This document shows positions 24,515 to 33,243 of a DNA stretch of 64,000 bases, in pieces. A program made the position numbers and the translations under genes. The stretch covers positions 248,001 through 312,000 of the forward strand of contig NZ_JAHXBF010000008.1 in NCBI RefSeq assembly GCF_020103695.1, given 5' to 3'. The stretch's first letter is position 1. The number at the start of each line of letters is the position of its first letter. Source of the stretch: Hyalangium versicolor. Its GTDB lineage: Bacteria > Myxococcota > Myxococcia > Myxococcales > Myxococcaceae. The notes under the pieces were generated by a model that searched no databases, was not told the DNA's origin, and worked only from the letters and a program-made list of their open reading frames with translations.

Positions 24515-26139
24515 GGCTTCAGGTCCTCGAGCGCCCCCGAGAACGGCGCGCAGGACTCGAGCACCTGGCGCGTGAAGGCGCGGGCTCCGAAGCGACACGC
24601 GTAGTAGGGCAGGCTGTAGATGCGCTCTTGCGGCGCTCCGTCCGGGAGCAGATAGGTGCGAAGCCTGTCCAGGCGCTCGGCGGTCACCTGATCGCGTTGG
24701 GCCAGGGCGCGGCTGTACTTGGCCACGAGGCGGGAGAGGGCCAGGCGGACGCTCTCCTCGGTGCGCTCGATGGCGTGAGCGAAGCTCGGGTCCAGGGTGG
24801 CCATGCGCTCGCCGAGGCGGGCGAGTTCAGGCGCCAGGGTGCCCATGAGCCGGGCCTCGACAGCCTCGGGTGGGTCGAAGCCCTCTCCCGCGCCATGGGT
24901 GGCCAGCCGGGTCAGCAGCTCGTCTCGCGGCGTGGCCACCTCGTCCGGCGAGAGGCCGAGCTTGTCGAGCAGGCCCCGTACGCGGTCATCGAGCACGCGG
25001 AAGCGGGAGCGCGGCAGGATAAGCGGCATGGGCAGTCCCACGTGCGAATAGAGCGGCGCGAGCTGCGCGAAGTAGGCGATCTCTCCCGGCCCACCGACGT
25101 ACGCCGCCGTGGGCAGCCAGGTATCCTGAAGGATCGGGCGCAGCAGGGCGGAGGTGGTGAAGCGCAGGGGCTCGCGCTCCAGCCAGGAGAGGAGCTCGGC
25201 CGTCGACACGGCAGCGTTCTCCGGGTGCCCCACGAGTTTCCACATCCCCGGAACGTCGCCCGGGTCCAGGCGATAGCGGGCTCCCTCGACTCCGTCGGGA
25301 GAGAAGAAGCCCAGCGGTGCGCCAGGGCGGATGTGGACCTGCTCGGAGAAGCCTGCCTCCTCGAGGGCACTGCCCTGGGCGCCGAGCGCGGTGGAGATGG
25401 CCGAGGCCTCCTCGATGGCCCGGCGATGAACCGGCGCGGCGAGCGGCCCGAGGCGCGGATCGCGCGGATCGAGGAACACCAGTCCCTCGTCGGCGAAGAG
25501 CGTCGCGAGGACCTCGGCGAAGGCGTCCGCCATCGTCGCCTCGGGGCGGTAGGCGCGCTCCATCAGCCCCAGGAACTCCCCTGCATGGGGCTGGCCGCCC
25601 AGCTCGGCGCGCAGCGCCGCGAGCGCCACGGGCGCACCCTCGCCCAACCGGCGGTGGGCGACGGGGGCACGAGAGGTGGCCGCATCCGCGTGTTGGAGCG
25701 ACAGACGCAGGGGCGCGCCGGTGCCACGCGGAACGAAGCAGTGATCGATCTCGGGGAGATCGTGGTCTTCGGTCTGCAGCCAGAAGACAGGGACACACGG
25801 GCGCTCTGTCTCCTCGGCGAGTGCGCGGGCAGCGAGGATGGCGGAGGCGGCCTTGTAGAGGGTGAAGAGCGGCCCGAGGAAGAGGCCCACCTGCTGGCCG
25901 GTGACCACGGCCACGGTGCCGGGGCGGGTGAGCAGTTCCAGGTTTCGCTCACGGGCGGGGCTGGAGGGAAGCCGCGCGTTTCGGGCCACGAGCGCCTCGT
26001 GAAGCGCGGGTGCCACGACGCGGGAGGAGGCGGCGGCCACGGCTTCAGCGCGGGCCATGCGGTGACGGAAACGATCGGGAAGGAAGCGAAGTGCGCGCGG
26101 ATCGCCGCGGAGCCAGTCGGCCGAGAAAGAGGACGTCAC
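24511..26139 (-). CDS. bshC: Putative cysteine ligase BshC
   Basis: A 542-residue protein matching BshC, which adds cysteine to glucosamine-malate to complete bacillithiol. The motif VVTGQQVGLFLGPLFTLYKA near residue 85 is characteristic, as are PVFWLQTEDHDLPEI near 117 and the YVGGPGEIAYFAQL segment near 340. The length agrees with the family (about 520-550). I chose GTG at 26139 (VTSSFSADW) because the frame extends further upstream but with no resemblance to BshC; no strong ribosome binding site is visible there, so the start is approximate. First gene of the operon, with the exported PIG-L gene divergent 139 bases away. Confidence 0.92.
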   Translation of the reverse strand: MTSSFSADWLRGDPRALRFLPDRFRHRMARAEAVAAASSRVVAPALHEALVARNARLPSSPARERNLELLTRPGTVAVVTGQQVGLFLGPLFTLYKAASAILAARALAEETERPCVPVFWLQTEDHDLPEIDHCFVPRGTGAPLRLSLQHADAATSRAPVAHRRLGEGAPVALAALRAELGGQPHAGEFLGLMERAYRPEATMADAFAEVLATLFADEGLVFLDPRDPRLGPLAAPVHRRAIEEASAISTALGAQGSALEEAGFSEQVHIRPGAPLGFFSPDGVEGARYRLDPGDVPGMWKLVGHPENAAVSTAELLSWLEREPLRFTTSALLRPILQDTWLPTAAYVGGPGEIAYFAQLAPLYSHVGLPMPLILPRSRFRVLDDRVRGLLDKLGLSPDEVATPRDELLTRLATHGAGEGFDPPEAVEARLMGTLAPELARLGERMATLDPSFAHAIERTEESVRLALSRLVAKYSRALAQRDQVTAERLDRLRTYLLPDGAPQERIYSLPYYACRFGARAFTRQVLESCAPFSGALEDLKP

Positions 26140-26278
26140 GCGGCGGTGATAGCAGGTCCCCGCAGCTGGGGCGAAGGCGAATGGCCTGAAGAGCACGGAG
26201 AGTGCGGATCGGCGGATCCTGCCGACGCGGGAAAGAATTTCGCGCGCCCAGGCGGCCTTGTGATTAGGGTCCGCCTGA

Positions 26279-28759
26279 ATGAGGAACCTGAGCATTCTCG
26301 GGATGATGCTGGCCATGAGCCTCGCAGTCTGGTCGACAGCCGCTGCACAACCTGCTCACCAACCTCACGCGGGCGAGCTGGCGGCGGGGATCAAGCGCTT
26401 GGGAGTCGTGGGGAGCGTGCTCTATGTCGCCGCTCACCCCGACGACGAGAACACCCGGCTGTTGGCCTGGCTCGTCGGTGGGCGCGGCCTGCGCGCGGGC
26501 TACCTCTCGATGACGCGCGGAGACGGCGGACAGAATCTCATCGGGACCGAGCAGGACGAGCTGTTGGGGCTCATTCGCACCCACGAACTGCTCGCGGCGC
26601 GGCACATCGATGGCGCCGAGCAGATGTTCACGCGCGCGCGCGACTTCGGTTACTCGAAGAGTGCCGAGGAGACGCTGCGGATCTGGGGGCGGGAGGAAGT
26701 GCTGTCCGACGTGGTGCTCGCCATTCGCCGCTTCCAGCCGGACGTGATCGTCACGCGCTTCACCACGCTGCCGCCGAACCACGGCCACCACACGGCCTCG
26801 GCCTTGCTGGCCGAGGAGGCCTTCGCGGCCGCGGCTGACCCCAAGCGCTTCCCTGAGCAACTGGGGACGCTCAAGCCGTGGAAGGCCGACCGGCTGCTGA
26901 ACAACGTCTCGACGTGGGGCCTGAAGCCGGACGCCGACCTGTCCGGGTACTTGAAGCTCGACGCGGGCGGCTTCAATCCGCTGTTGGGGCGTTCGTGGGG
27001 GGAAGTCGCCGCGGAGAGCCGCAGCCAGCACAAGAGCCAGGGCTTTGGCGTGCCGGCAGAGCGTGGCCCGCAACCGGAGTACTTCAATCCCCTTGCCGGG
27101 ACGCGCCCCCAGGCGGACCTGTTCCAAGGGCTCGAGTTCTCGTGGCGGCGGTGGCAGGGCACCGAGAAGATCATCCAGGCGGTCGAAGCGGCCTCGAAGG
27201 GGTTTGATCCCAGCGCGCCCCACCTCAGCATCCCGGCGCTCCTGCGCGTCCACGAGGCGATCTCGGCCCTGCCCGAGGACAACCCGTGGAAGGCGATCAA
27301 ACTGCGCGAGACGGAGGCGCTCGTAGCCGGGTGCGCGGGCCTGTTCCTCGAGGCGCGTGCGCCTGAGACGACGGGCGTGCCGGGCGGCCAGGTGACGGTG
27401 GACCTCATGGCCTTGAATCGCTCGCCCGCGGCGATCCGGTTGGTGAGCGTGACGCTGCCGGGCGGCGCGTCCACCGCGGTGGGCAAGGATCTGGCCGAGC
27501 ACACGCCGTTCAAGCTCTCCCAGCCGGTGATGCTCCCGGAGCAGGCATCCATCTCGACGCCCTACTGGCTGCGCCAGCGCCCCACCGGTGGGCTCTACGA
27601 GGTGCCGGACCGCGCGCTTATCGGCCGGCCGGAGGGCGATCCCGCGCTGGAGGTCGCGTTCCTCTGCGAGGTGGGCGGCAAGCGCTTCACGGTGAAGCGG
27701 CCGGTGGTCTACGTGTGGACGGATCCCGTGCGCGGAGAGCTCTATCGCGACTTCGAGATCGCTCCCGTTGTCACCGCGACGCTGGATCGTGAGGTCATCA
27801 TGTTCCCCAACGGCGAGCCCCAGACCGTCTCGGTGGTGCTGGCCGCGGGCCGGGCGGAGGCCACGGGCAAGGTCCGGCTCGAGCTGCCCGCTGGCTGGCG
27901 GTCCGAGCCCGCCGAGGTGCCCTTCCAACTCGCCGCGCGCGGGGATGAGCGCACGGTGCAGTTCAAGCTCACCCCTGCCAAGGGGGCGAGTGAGCGGAGC
28001 CGGCTGCGCGTCCTCGTCGAGAGCGGGGGCCGCTCGGAGTCCTGGCGCGTGCGCACGGTGAGCCATGAGCACATCCCTCCACAGACGGTGCGCCAGGCCT
28101 CCGAGGCGGCGCTGGTCCCTGTCACGCTCGCCACGAAGGTGAAGCGCATTGGCTACATCCCCGGGCCGGGCGATCGCGTGGCCGAGAGCCTCGCCGCCGT
28201 GGGGTATGAGGTGACGATCCTCCCCGAGGAACGCTTGGACCGTGAGCAGCTCCAGCGCTTCGAGGCGATCGTGGTTGGCGTGCGTGCCTTCAACGCCAAC
28301 CCGCGCCTGGGGGTGCACCGCGAGCGGCTCCTGGAGTACGTGGAGAAGGGTGGGCGGCTCATCGTCCAGTACAACACCAACAGCCGGGTGGGGCCGCTGC
28401 CCACCTTTGTGGGCCCGTACCCGCTGGAGATCGGCCGGGATCGCGTGACGGATGAGAAGGCGGAAATGACGCCCCTCACCCCAGACGAGCCGCTGCTGCG
28501 CACGCCCAACCGCCTCACGCCCGCCGACTTCGAGGGCTGGGTCCAGGAGCGAGGCCTCTACTTCGCCTCGAAGTGGGACGAGCACTATCGGCCCGTGTTC
28601 TCCATGAATGACTCTGGCGAGCCGCCGCTGCGCGGAGGACTGCTGGTTGCCCGGCACGGCAAGGGGGCCTTCGTGTACACGGGCATCGCCTTCTTCCGTC
28701 AGCTCCCCTCGGGTGTCCCCGGGGCCTACCGCCTGATGGCGAACCTCCTGGCCCAATGA
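26279..28759 (+). CDS. Exported PIG-L/LmbE deacetylase with C-terminal ThuA-like domain
   Basis: An 826-residue secreted zinc hydrolase. The signal peptide (about 1-24) ends AAAQ. The PIG-L domain (about 45-290) has VAAHPDDENTRLLAWL near residue 50, SMTRGDGGQNL near 80 and the second metal motif NHGHHTASALLAEEA near 168. A beta-rich middle follows, and residues 620-790 resemble a ThuA/glutamine-amidotransferase-like fold (AVGYEVTILPEERLDR, YVEKGGRLIVQYNT). Substrates in this subgroup are unproven; bshB-type relatives act on GlcNAc-malate or bacillithiol conjugates. It is divergent from bshC and overlaps the next small gene (ATGA). Confidence 0.9.
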   Translation: MRNLSILGMMLAMSLAVWSTAAAQPAHQPHAGELAAGIKRLGVVGSVLYVAAHPDDENTRLLAWLVGGRGLRAGYLSMTRGDGGQNLIGTEQDELLGLIRTHELLAARHIDGAEQMFTRARDFGYSKSAEETLRIWGREEVLSDVVLAIRRFQPDVIVTRFTTLPPNHGHHTASALLAEEAFAAAADPKRFPEQLGTLKPWKADRLLNNVSTWGLKPDADLSGYLKLDAGGFNPLLGRSWGEVAAESRSQHKSQGFGVPAERGPQPEYFNPLAGTRPQADLFQGLEFSWRRWQGTEKIIQAVEAASKGFDPSAPHLSIPALLRVHEAISALPEDNPWKAIKLRETEALVAGCAGLFLEARAPETTGVPGGQVTVDLMALNRSPAAIRLVSVTLPGGASTAVGKDLAEHTPFKLSQPVMLPEQASISTPYWLRQRPTGGLYEVPDRALIGRPEGDPALEVAFLCEVGGKRFTVKRPVVYVWTDPVRGELYRDFEIAPVVTATLDREVIMFPNGEPQTVSVVLAAGRAEATGKVRLELPAGWRSEPAEVPFQLAARGDERTVQFKLTPAKGASERSRLRVLVESGGRSESWRVRTVSHEHIPPQTVRQASEAALVPVTLATKVKRIGYIPGPGDRVAESLAAVGYEVTILPEERLDREQLQRFEAIVVGVRAFNANPRLGVHRERLLEYVEKGGRLIVQYNTNSRVGPLPTFVGPYPLEIGRDRVTDEKAEMTPLTPDEPLLRTPNRLTPADFEGWVQERGLYFASKWDEHYRPVFSMNDSGEPPLRGGLLVARHGKGAFVYTGIAFFRQLPSGVPGAYRLMANLLAQ

Positions 28760-28926
28760 GCACCGAGCCCAAGCCTCCTGAAGCGGGAGTGGCCCCCGCG
28801 CCGCGTCCGGAGATGGACGATGCGCCGCCCGTGTTGGGCTCCTGGCGCAACATCTACCTCTTCGTGCTGGGCACCCTGGCCCTGCTCGTCGCCCTGTTCT
28901 GGGCGCTCACCCGGGCCTACGCGTGA
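28756..28926 (+). CDS. Small single-pass membrane protein
   Basis: A 56-residue protein with its ATG overlapping the stop of the PIG-L gene (ATGA) and its own stop overlapping the GTG start of the symporter (GTGA). The N-terminal 30 residues are Pro/Ala-rich and acidic (PKPPEAGVAPAPRPEMDDAPP). A single hydrophobic helix follows (about 34-52, YLFVLGTLALLVALFWALT). The two four-base overlaps show that it is a real coupled gene. A partner or chaperone role for the symporter is a guess from position. Confidence 0.85.
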   Translation: MSTEPKPPEAGVAPAPRPEMDDAPPVLGSWRNIYLFVLGTLALLVALFWALTRAYA

Positions 28927-30614
28927 CACTGCTCGACTGGTTCGTCCTCCTCGGGACCACGGCCTTCATCGTGGTGTGGGGCATCTGGAAGACGCGCGGC
29001 GCGCGTACCTCCGATGAGTACCTGCGCGGCGGCTACGAGATGCGCTGGACCACCATCGGCCTGGCCGTCATGGCCACGCAGGCCAGCGCCATCACCTTCC
29101 TCTCCGTCCCCGGGCAGGCGTACGAGGATGGGATGCGCTTCGTGCAGTTCTACTTCGGACTGCCGCTCGCGATGGTGATCATCAGCGCGGTCTTCATCCC
29201 CATCTACTATCGGCTGAAGGTCCTCACCGCCTACGAGTACCTGGAGTCGCGTTTCGATCTGAAGACGCGCCTGCTGGGGGCCTTCCTCTTTCTCATCCAG
29301 CGCGGGCTGGCCTCGGGCATCACCCTCTATGCTCCCGCCATCATCCTCTCCACGCTGCTGGGCTGGCCGCTCGAGCCGACCATCGTGGCCATGGGCGGTC
29401 TGGTCATCCTCTACACGGTGTCGGGCGGCGCCAAGGCCGTCGCGCAGACGCAGAAGCAGCAGATGGTGGTGATGCTCGGCGGCATGGTCGTGGCGGCTCT
29501 CGTCATCCTCTGGCGGCTGCCCGAGCACGTGTCCTTCGGCCGCGCCGTGGACGTGGCGGGCGCGTTCGGCCGGCTGAACGTGGTCAGCTTCGATTTCAAC
29601 TTCCAGGATCGCTACAACTTCTGGTCCGGCATCACCGGTGGCCTGTTCCTGTCGCTGTCGTACTTCGGGACGGATCAGTCGCAGGTGGGCCGCTACCTGT
29701 CGGGCCGATCGATCTCCGAGAGCCGGCTCGGGTTGCTCTTCAACGGGGTGCTGAAGATCCCGATGCAGTTCCTGATCCTCTTCGTGGGGATCCTGGTCTT
29801 CGTGTTCTACCAGTTCACCACTCCGCCGCTGCTCTTCAACGAGTCGCTGCGCACGCGCGTCCAGGCGACGGAGCAGGCAGGGGAGTTCGCGGCGATCGAG
29901 TCGAAGTGGACGCAGGCGCACGCCGCGAAGCAGGCCGAGGTGGAGCGCTACCTGACGGCCCGCGAATCCGGAGACAGCGCCGCCGAGGCCAGCGCGCGCG
30001 AGCGTCTGAAGGAGGCGGCCCGGACGACCGAGGCGATTCGGAAGGACGCCAAGGCCGTGGTCTCCCGGGCCCTGCCGAAGGCCGAGACCAAGGACTCGGA
30101 CTACATCTTCATCACCTTCGTGAAGAACTGGCTGCCCAGCGGGCTCTTCGGGCTGCTCATCTCCGTCATCCTGGCGGCGGCCATGAGCTCGATCGCCAGC
30201 GAGTTGAACGCGCTGGGCGCGACGACCACGGTCGACTTCTACCGGCGCGTCATTCGCCAGGATGCTGCGGATCGCCAGGTCCTGGTCGCCTCGAAGCTGT
30301 TCACGGTCTTCTGGGGCGTGGTGGCCATCGCCTTCGCGAACTTCGCGTCACTGCTCGACAACCTCATCCAGGCCGTCAACATCCTCGGTTCCATCTTCTA
30401 CGGAACCGTCCTGGGCATCTTCCTGGTGGCGTTCTTCTTCAAGTTCGTCCGGGGCAATGCCGTCTTCCTCGCCGCCGTTCTCTCGCAATCCACCGTGGTG
30501 GCCCTCTTCCTGCTCAGCTCGATTGGCTACCTCTGGTACAACGTCATCGGCTGCATGCTGGTCGTTGCCCTGAGCATGGGGCTCCAGGCCTTCATGCCCC
30601 GAGCCGCCCGGTGA
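28923..30614 (+). CDS. Sodium:solute symporter (SSS family)
   Basis: A 563-residue inner-membrane transporter with the LeuT fold, about 13-14 hydrophobic segments. Typical pieces include LAVMATQASAITFLSVPGQAY near residue 42 (helix 1 unwinding), LTAYEYLESRFD near 101, and the sodium-site helix SVILAAAMSSIASELNALG near 413. Between about 310 and 392 is an extra charged, coiled-coil-like loop (AKQAEVERYLTARESGDSA). The substrate is not readable from sequence. Starting at GTG 28923, it overlaps the small protein gene and completes a three-gene unit with the secreted deacetylase, so the transported solute may be the deacetylase product. Confidence 0.9.
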   Translation: MTLLDWFVLLGTTAFIVVWGIWKTRGARTSDEYLRGGYEMRWTTIGLAVMATQASAITFLSVPGQAYEDGMRFVQFYFGLPLAMVIISAVFIPIYYRLKVLTAYEYLESRFDLKTRLLGAFLFLIQRGLASGITLYAPAIILSTLLGWPLEPTIVAMGGLVILYTVSGGAKAVAQTQKQQMVVMLGGMVVAALVILWRLPEHVSFGRAVDVAGAFGRLNVVSFDFNFQDRYNFWSGITGGLFLSLSYFGTDQSQVGRYLSGRSISESRLGLLFNGVLKIPMQFLILFVGILVFVFYQFTTPPLLFNESLRTRVQATEQAGEFAAIESKWTQAHAAKQAEVERYLTARESGDSAAEASARERLKEAARTTEAIRKDAKAVVSRALPKAETKDSDYIFITFVKNWLPSGLFGLLISVILAAAMSSIASELNALGATTTVDFYRRVIRQDAADRQVLVASKLFTVFWGVVAIAFANFASLLDNLIQAVNILGSIFYGTVLGIFLVAFFFKFVRGNAVFLAAVLSQSTVVALFLLSSIGYLWYNVIGCMLVVALSMGLQAFMPRAAR

Positions 30615-30638
30615 AGGCCCGGGCCCGAGCCCGAGCCT
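30615..30638. terminator. Imperfect hairpin between convergent genes
   Basis: AGGCCCGGGC (30615-30624) and GCCCGAGCCT (30629-30638) pair over ten positions with one mismatch and a four-base loop. It begins right at the symporter stop and lies before the convergent esterase end, so it may terminate both. There is no T-run. Confidence 0.4.
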
Positions 30639-30659
30639 CCCGCGTCCAGGGTGGCTCGC

Positions 30660-31424
30660 TCAGTACCCGAGCCGCTCTCCCACGTAGTGATCGAGCTGCC
30701 GGAACCAGGTCGTCCAATCGTGGGGCATGTCGTGGCCCCAGATGTCCAGGTTGTGGGGAATGCCGCGCTGGTGCAGCAGGTAGCTGAAGTGCTGCGAATA
30801 CCCGGGGTACTCCCACGCGCCGCGGCTCGTCAGCAGGTGGATGCGGCTGTGGTACCGGAGCAGGTCCATCTGCGGACCCTCGGGCAGGTTGGGCACATAG
30901 GAGACGGGGTTGTTGAAGTAGACCTCGTCGCTCCAATAGCCGTGGAGGAAGTCCTCCTGGAGATCATAGAAGCCGCCCATGCCGACCAGCACCTCGAACA
31001 GATCCGGGCGCCGGAAGAAGGCGTTGGCGGCGTGGAAGGCCCCGAAGCTGGCTCCCGCCGCGCCGATGCGGGCGTGCCCGTTCTGCAGGCAGTTGCGGAT
31101 GTGCGGGACGACCTCCTCTTCCACGTACTCCGAGTAGCGCGCCTGGTTGTGGGCCTTCACGTGCATGGGGATGTGGTGGTTCATCCACGCCCAGGGGTTG
31201 ATGCTGTTGATGCTGAAGATCTGGAACCGGCCCGCGAACAGGTGGTGCGCGACGGACCGGATGAGCCCCATGCGCTCGGCCTCGAGGAAGTCTCCCCCGG
31301 CGGTGGGGAAGAGCAGCATCGCGGGGCCCCAGTGGCCGTAGCGGACGATGGGCATGTCCATGCCCAGCCGGTGGCTGTACCAGCCGAAGAGTTCCCGGCG
31401 CAGGTTCGGATCGACGTGTGACAT
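30660..31424 (-). CDS. Esterase-family alpha/beta hydrolase
   Basis: A 254-residue serine hydrolase of the esterase D/antigen 85 superfamily. The nucleophile elbow is AAGASFGAFHAANAF near residue 119 (G-x-S-x-G), and the likely catalytic His is in WGHDMPHDWTTW near 228. Active members hydrolyse acyl esters; the substrate here is unknown. There is no signal peptide, so a cytoplasmic location is likely. It is minus-strand and follows the TPR membrane gene after 78 bases. Confidence 0.85.
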   Translation of the reverse strand: MSHVDPNLRRELFGWYSHRLGMDMPIVRYGHWGPAMLLFPTAGGDFLEAERMGLIRSVAHHLFAGRFQIFSINSINPWAWMNHHIPMHVKAHNQARYSEYVEEEVVPHIRNCLQNGHARIGAAGASFGAFHAANAFFRRPDLFEVLVGMGGFYDLQEDFLHGYWSDEVYFNNPVSYVPNLPEGPQMDLLRYHSRIHLLTSRGAWEYPGYSQHFSYLLHQRGIPHNLDIWGHDMPHDWTTWFRQLDHYVGERLGY

Positions 31425-31502
31425 GAAGGCGGCGTCCTCGGGTGAGTAGGAACGCGCCCTCTCTTAGCAGGCTTTGGCGCCGTCTACTCGGGCGAATGGG
31501 CG

Positions 31503-32327
31503 TTACGGGCTGGGCACGGAGGGAGGAGGCCATGCCTCGGGGTGATCGTCGTACCGAGCCTTGAGCCCATCGAGCGCTTCCTGTCGCGCGTCGCGGTTGT
31601 ACTTCTGCGCGCCGTTGACGGCTCCAAAGATGGTGCCCGAGTACCACAGCAATTCCAGCGCGCCCAGGAGCACGGTGAAGCCCACCTGGCCACCCCGGAT
31701 GGACTCATAGAGCGCATAGGAGAAGAGGCCATTCCAGGCCAGGGCGGCCAGCCCCACCACGGGCTCACCGATGTAGACATGCCCCGCGCCAGGGATGATG
31801 GACAGGACTCCCGCGAGCGCGGGGGACTTGCGCGGCAGGGCGCCCCAACTCCGGGCCGCCTCGGTGAGCCGGCCCTGCGCGGGGAAGGGCGTGATGGAGG
31901 CGAAGGCCTGCGCTGCCTGCTCTCCGTCCCCCTCACTGAGCAGGGCCCAGCCCAGCAGGTAGCGCGCACGGTCCACGTCCGCGCCCTGTTGGGAGCCCTG
32001 CTCACGCAGGAAGGCTCGCAGCGAGAGGATGGCCCTCTCGGGGTGCCCACCCGTGTAGCGCGCCCAGCCGATCTCCAGCCGCGCGCGGGTGCGCCACTCG
32101 GGAGACAGCGCCTCCAGCGAGTGCAGGTACTCCTCGGCGAAATCGGCCTGTCCGCCCAACACGTAGGCACGGCCGATGCCCAGCCGGGCCTCGTCCGCCG
32201 CGGGCGAGTCCGGGTACAGGTAGAGGAAGCGCTTGTACTCGCTGATCGCGCGGTAGTAGTCGCCCTCGGCGCGCAGCGCGTGGGCGAAGCCCAACTGCGA
32301 GTCCGCCTCAGGCGAGGCCGCGAGCAC
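31503..32327 (-). CDS. Tetratricopeptide protein with C-terminal membrane segments
   Basis: About 274 residues from the first standard start (GTG at 32327). Residues 10-160 are TPR-like (GFAHALRAEGDYYRAISEYK, DEARLGIGRAYVLGGQADFA). Residues 175-245 hold two or three membrane helices with the PGAGHVYIGEPVVGLAALAW segment, like TM2/DUF5683-type domains. The real start is unclear: upstream in frame, VSLTLLALVLAAS would make a better signal peptide, but it lacks ATG, GTG or TTG and would need a CTG start. It begins just after the YidD-like gene and is probably co-transcribed with it. Confidence 0.75.
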   Translation of the reverse strand: MLAASPEADSQLGFAHALRAEGDYYRAISEYKRFLYLYPDSPAADEARLGIGRAYVLGGQADFAEEYLHSLEALSPEWRTRARLEIGWARYTGGHPERAILSLRAFLREQGSQQGADVDRARYLLGWALLSEGDGEQAAQAFASITPFPAQGRLTEAARSWGALPRKSPALAGVLSIIPGAGHVYIGEPVVGLAALAWNGLFSYALYESIRGGQVGFTVLLGALELLWYSGTIFGAVNGAQKYNRDARQEALDGLKARYDDHPEAWPPPSVPSP

Positions 32328-32341
32328 CAGGGCCAGCAGGG

Positions 32342-32737
32342 TCAGGGAAACCAGAACGTGCTCTCCTCGAGAGGGTCCAGGTACACCAGCCGTCCGTGCT
32401 CGAGCGCCGTGGGCAGCCGGCGGATCGCGGACGAGCGGGCATCCCGGAGCAGTCGGTCATACGCCAGCCACAGCCCCACCAGTCCGTGCCGCGCCATGGC
32501 CTGCCGGGCATAGAGCGAGCACGTCGGCCGGTGCTGGCAGCGCGGCCCGTCCATGGGCGTGACGACTGTCTGGTAGAAGCCGAAAGCCACCCCCAGGAAG
32601 TCGCCGCGCGGAGCGGGCGTGGCATGGAGAGACACAGGCCGCTGCACCTCCCGCGTGACGGGATGGCGCGCGCTCCCGAAGGGAGGCGGGGGCACCGCGA
32701 GCGTCAACAGGGAGAGGGTGCTCAGGATTGACAGCAT
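32342..32737 (-). CDS. YidD-like (membrane protein insertion efficiency factor family) protein with signal peptide
   Basis: A 131-residue protein containing the YidD core: QHRPTCSLYARQAMARHGLV near residue 68, corresponding to the CRFxPTCSxYAxxAxxxHG motif, then GLWLAYDRLLRDA. Classical YidD is about 80 residues, cytoplasmic-facing, and encoded near rnpA and yidC. Here the core sits behind an N-terminal hydrophobic signal-like segment (SILSTLSLLTLAVP) and a Pro-rich spacer, so it is probably exported. The first Cys of the motif aligns (RCQHRPTCS). Divergent from the PEGA lipoprotein. Confidence 0.8.
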   Translation of the reverse strand: MLSILSTLSLLTLAVPPPPFGSARHPVTREVQRPVSLHATPAPRGDFLGVAFGFYQTVVTPMDGPRCQHRPTCSLYARQAMARHGLVGLWLAYDRLLRDARSSAIRRLPTALEHGRLVYLDPLEESTFWFP

Positions 32738-32763
32738 GGGGGCATCACATTATCCCGCCGGCC

Positions 32764-33243
32764 ATGTCCAGACACTCCCGCGTGTACCGCCGTCTCCTCG
32801 CGGCTTCCACCCTGCTCACCCTGTTCACCGGGTGCGTCAGCTCGACAGTGATTCGCAGCGACCCCTCGGGGGCGACTGTCTATATCGATGGCAGCCGGGT
32901 GGGGAAGACGCCCTATGTCCACGAGGACACGAAGACCGTCAGCTCCACCACGCGGGTGAAGCTCAAGAAGGAGGGGTACGAGGACTTCGAGGCCGTCATC
33001 GTGCGCAACGAGGAGTTCCAACTCGGCCCCTGCATCGGCGGGGCGTTCGTGCTCATCCCGTTCCTGTGGGTCATGGGCTACAAGCCCGAGCACCACTACG
33101 AATTGGAGCCCTTGAGCGGCGTGCAGCCGCCTCCACAGGAGCAGCAGCAGCAGTACGAGCAGCCCGCGGAGCCCATCCTCCCGTCTGCGCCTCCGCCGCT
33201 GTCGCCCCCTCCGCCGCCTCCGCCCTCGCCGGGGACTCCCTGA
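32764..33243 (+). CDS. PEGA-domain lipoprotein
   Basis: A 159-residue lipoprotein. The lipobox LFTGC places the lipidated Cys near residue 24. Residues 30-80 form a PEGA domain (RSDPSGATVYIDGSRVGKTP), a beta module common in surface proteins. A hydrophobic segment GGAFVLIPFLWVMG lies near 95-108. The tail is Gln- and Pro-rich (QEQQQQYEQP, then a Pro stretch). ATG 32764 starts the signal peptide; the longer upstream frame is not convincing. Its TGA and the stop of the convergent Omp85-type gene form the palindrome TGATCA. Confidence 0.85.
   Translation: MSRHSRVYRRLLAASTLLTLFTGCVSSTVIRSDPSGATVYIDGSRVGKTPYVHEDTKTVSSTTRVKLKKEGYEDFEAVIVRNEEFQLGPCIGGAFVLIPFLWVMGYKPEHHYELEPLSGVQPPPQEQQQQYEQPAEPILPSAPPPLSPPPPPPPSPGTP

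Noticed and set aside
24628..26838. 736-codon plus-strand open frame across bshC
   Set aside because: It is antisense to the BshC motif-bearing gene and has no recognisable domain; the region divergent to it begins the PIG-L gene in a different frame.
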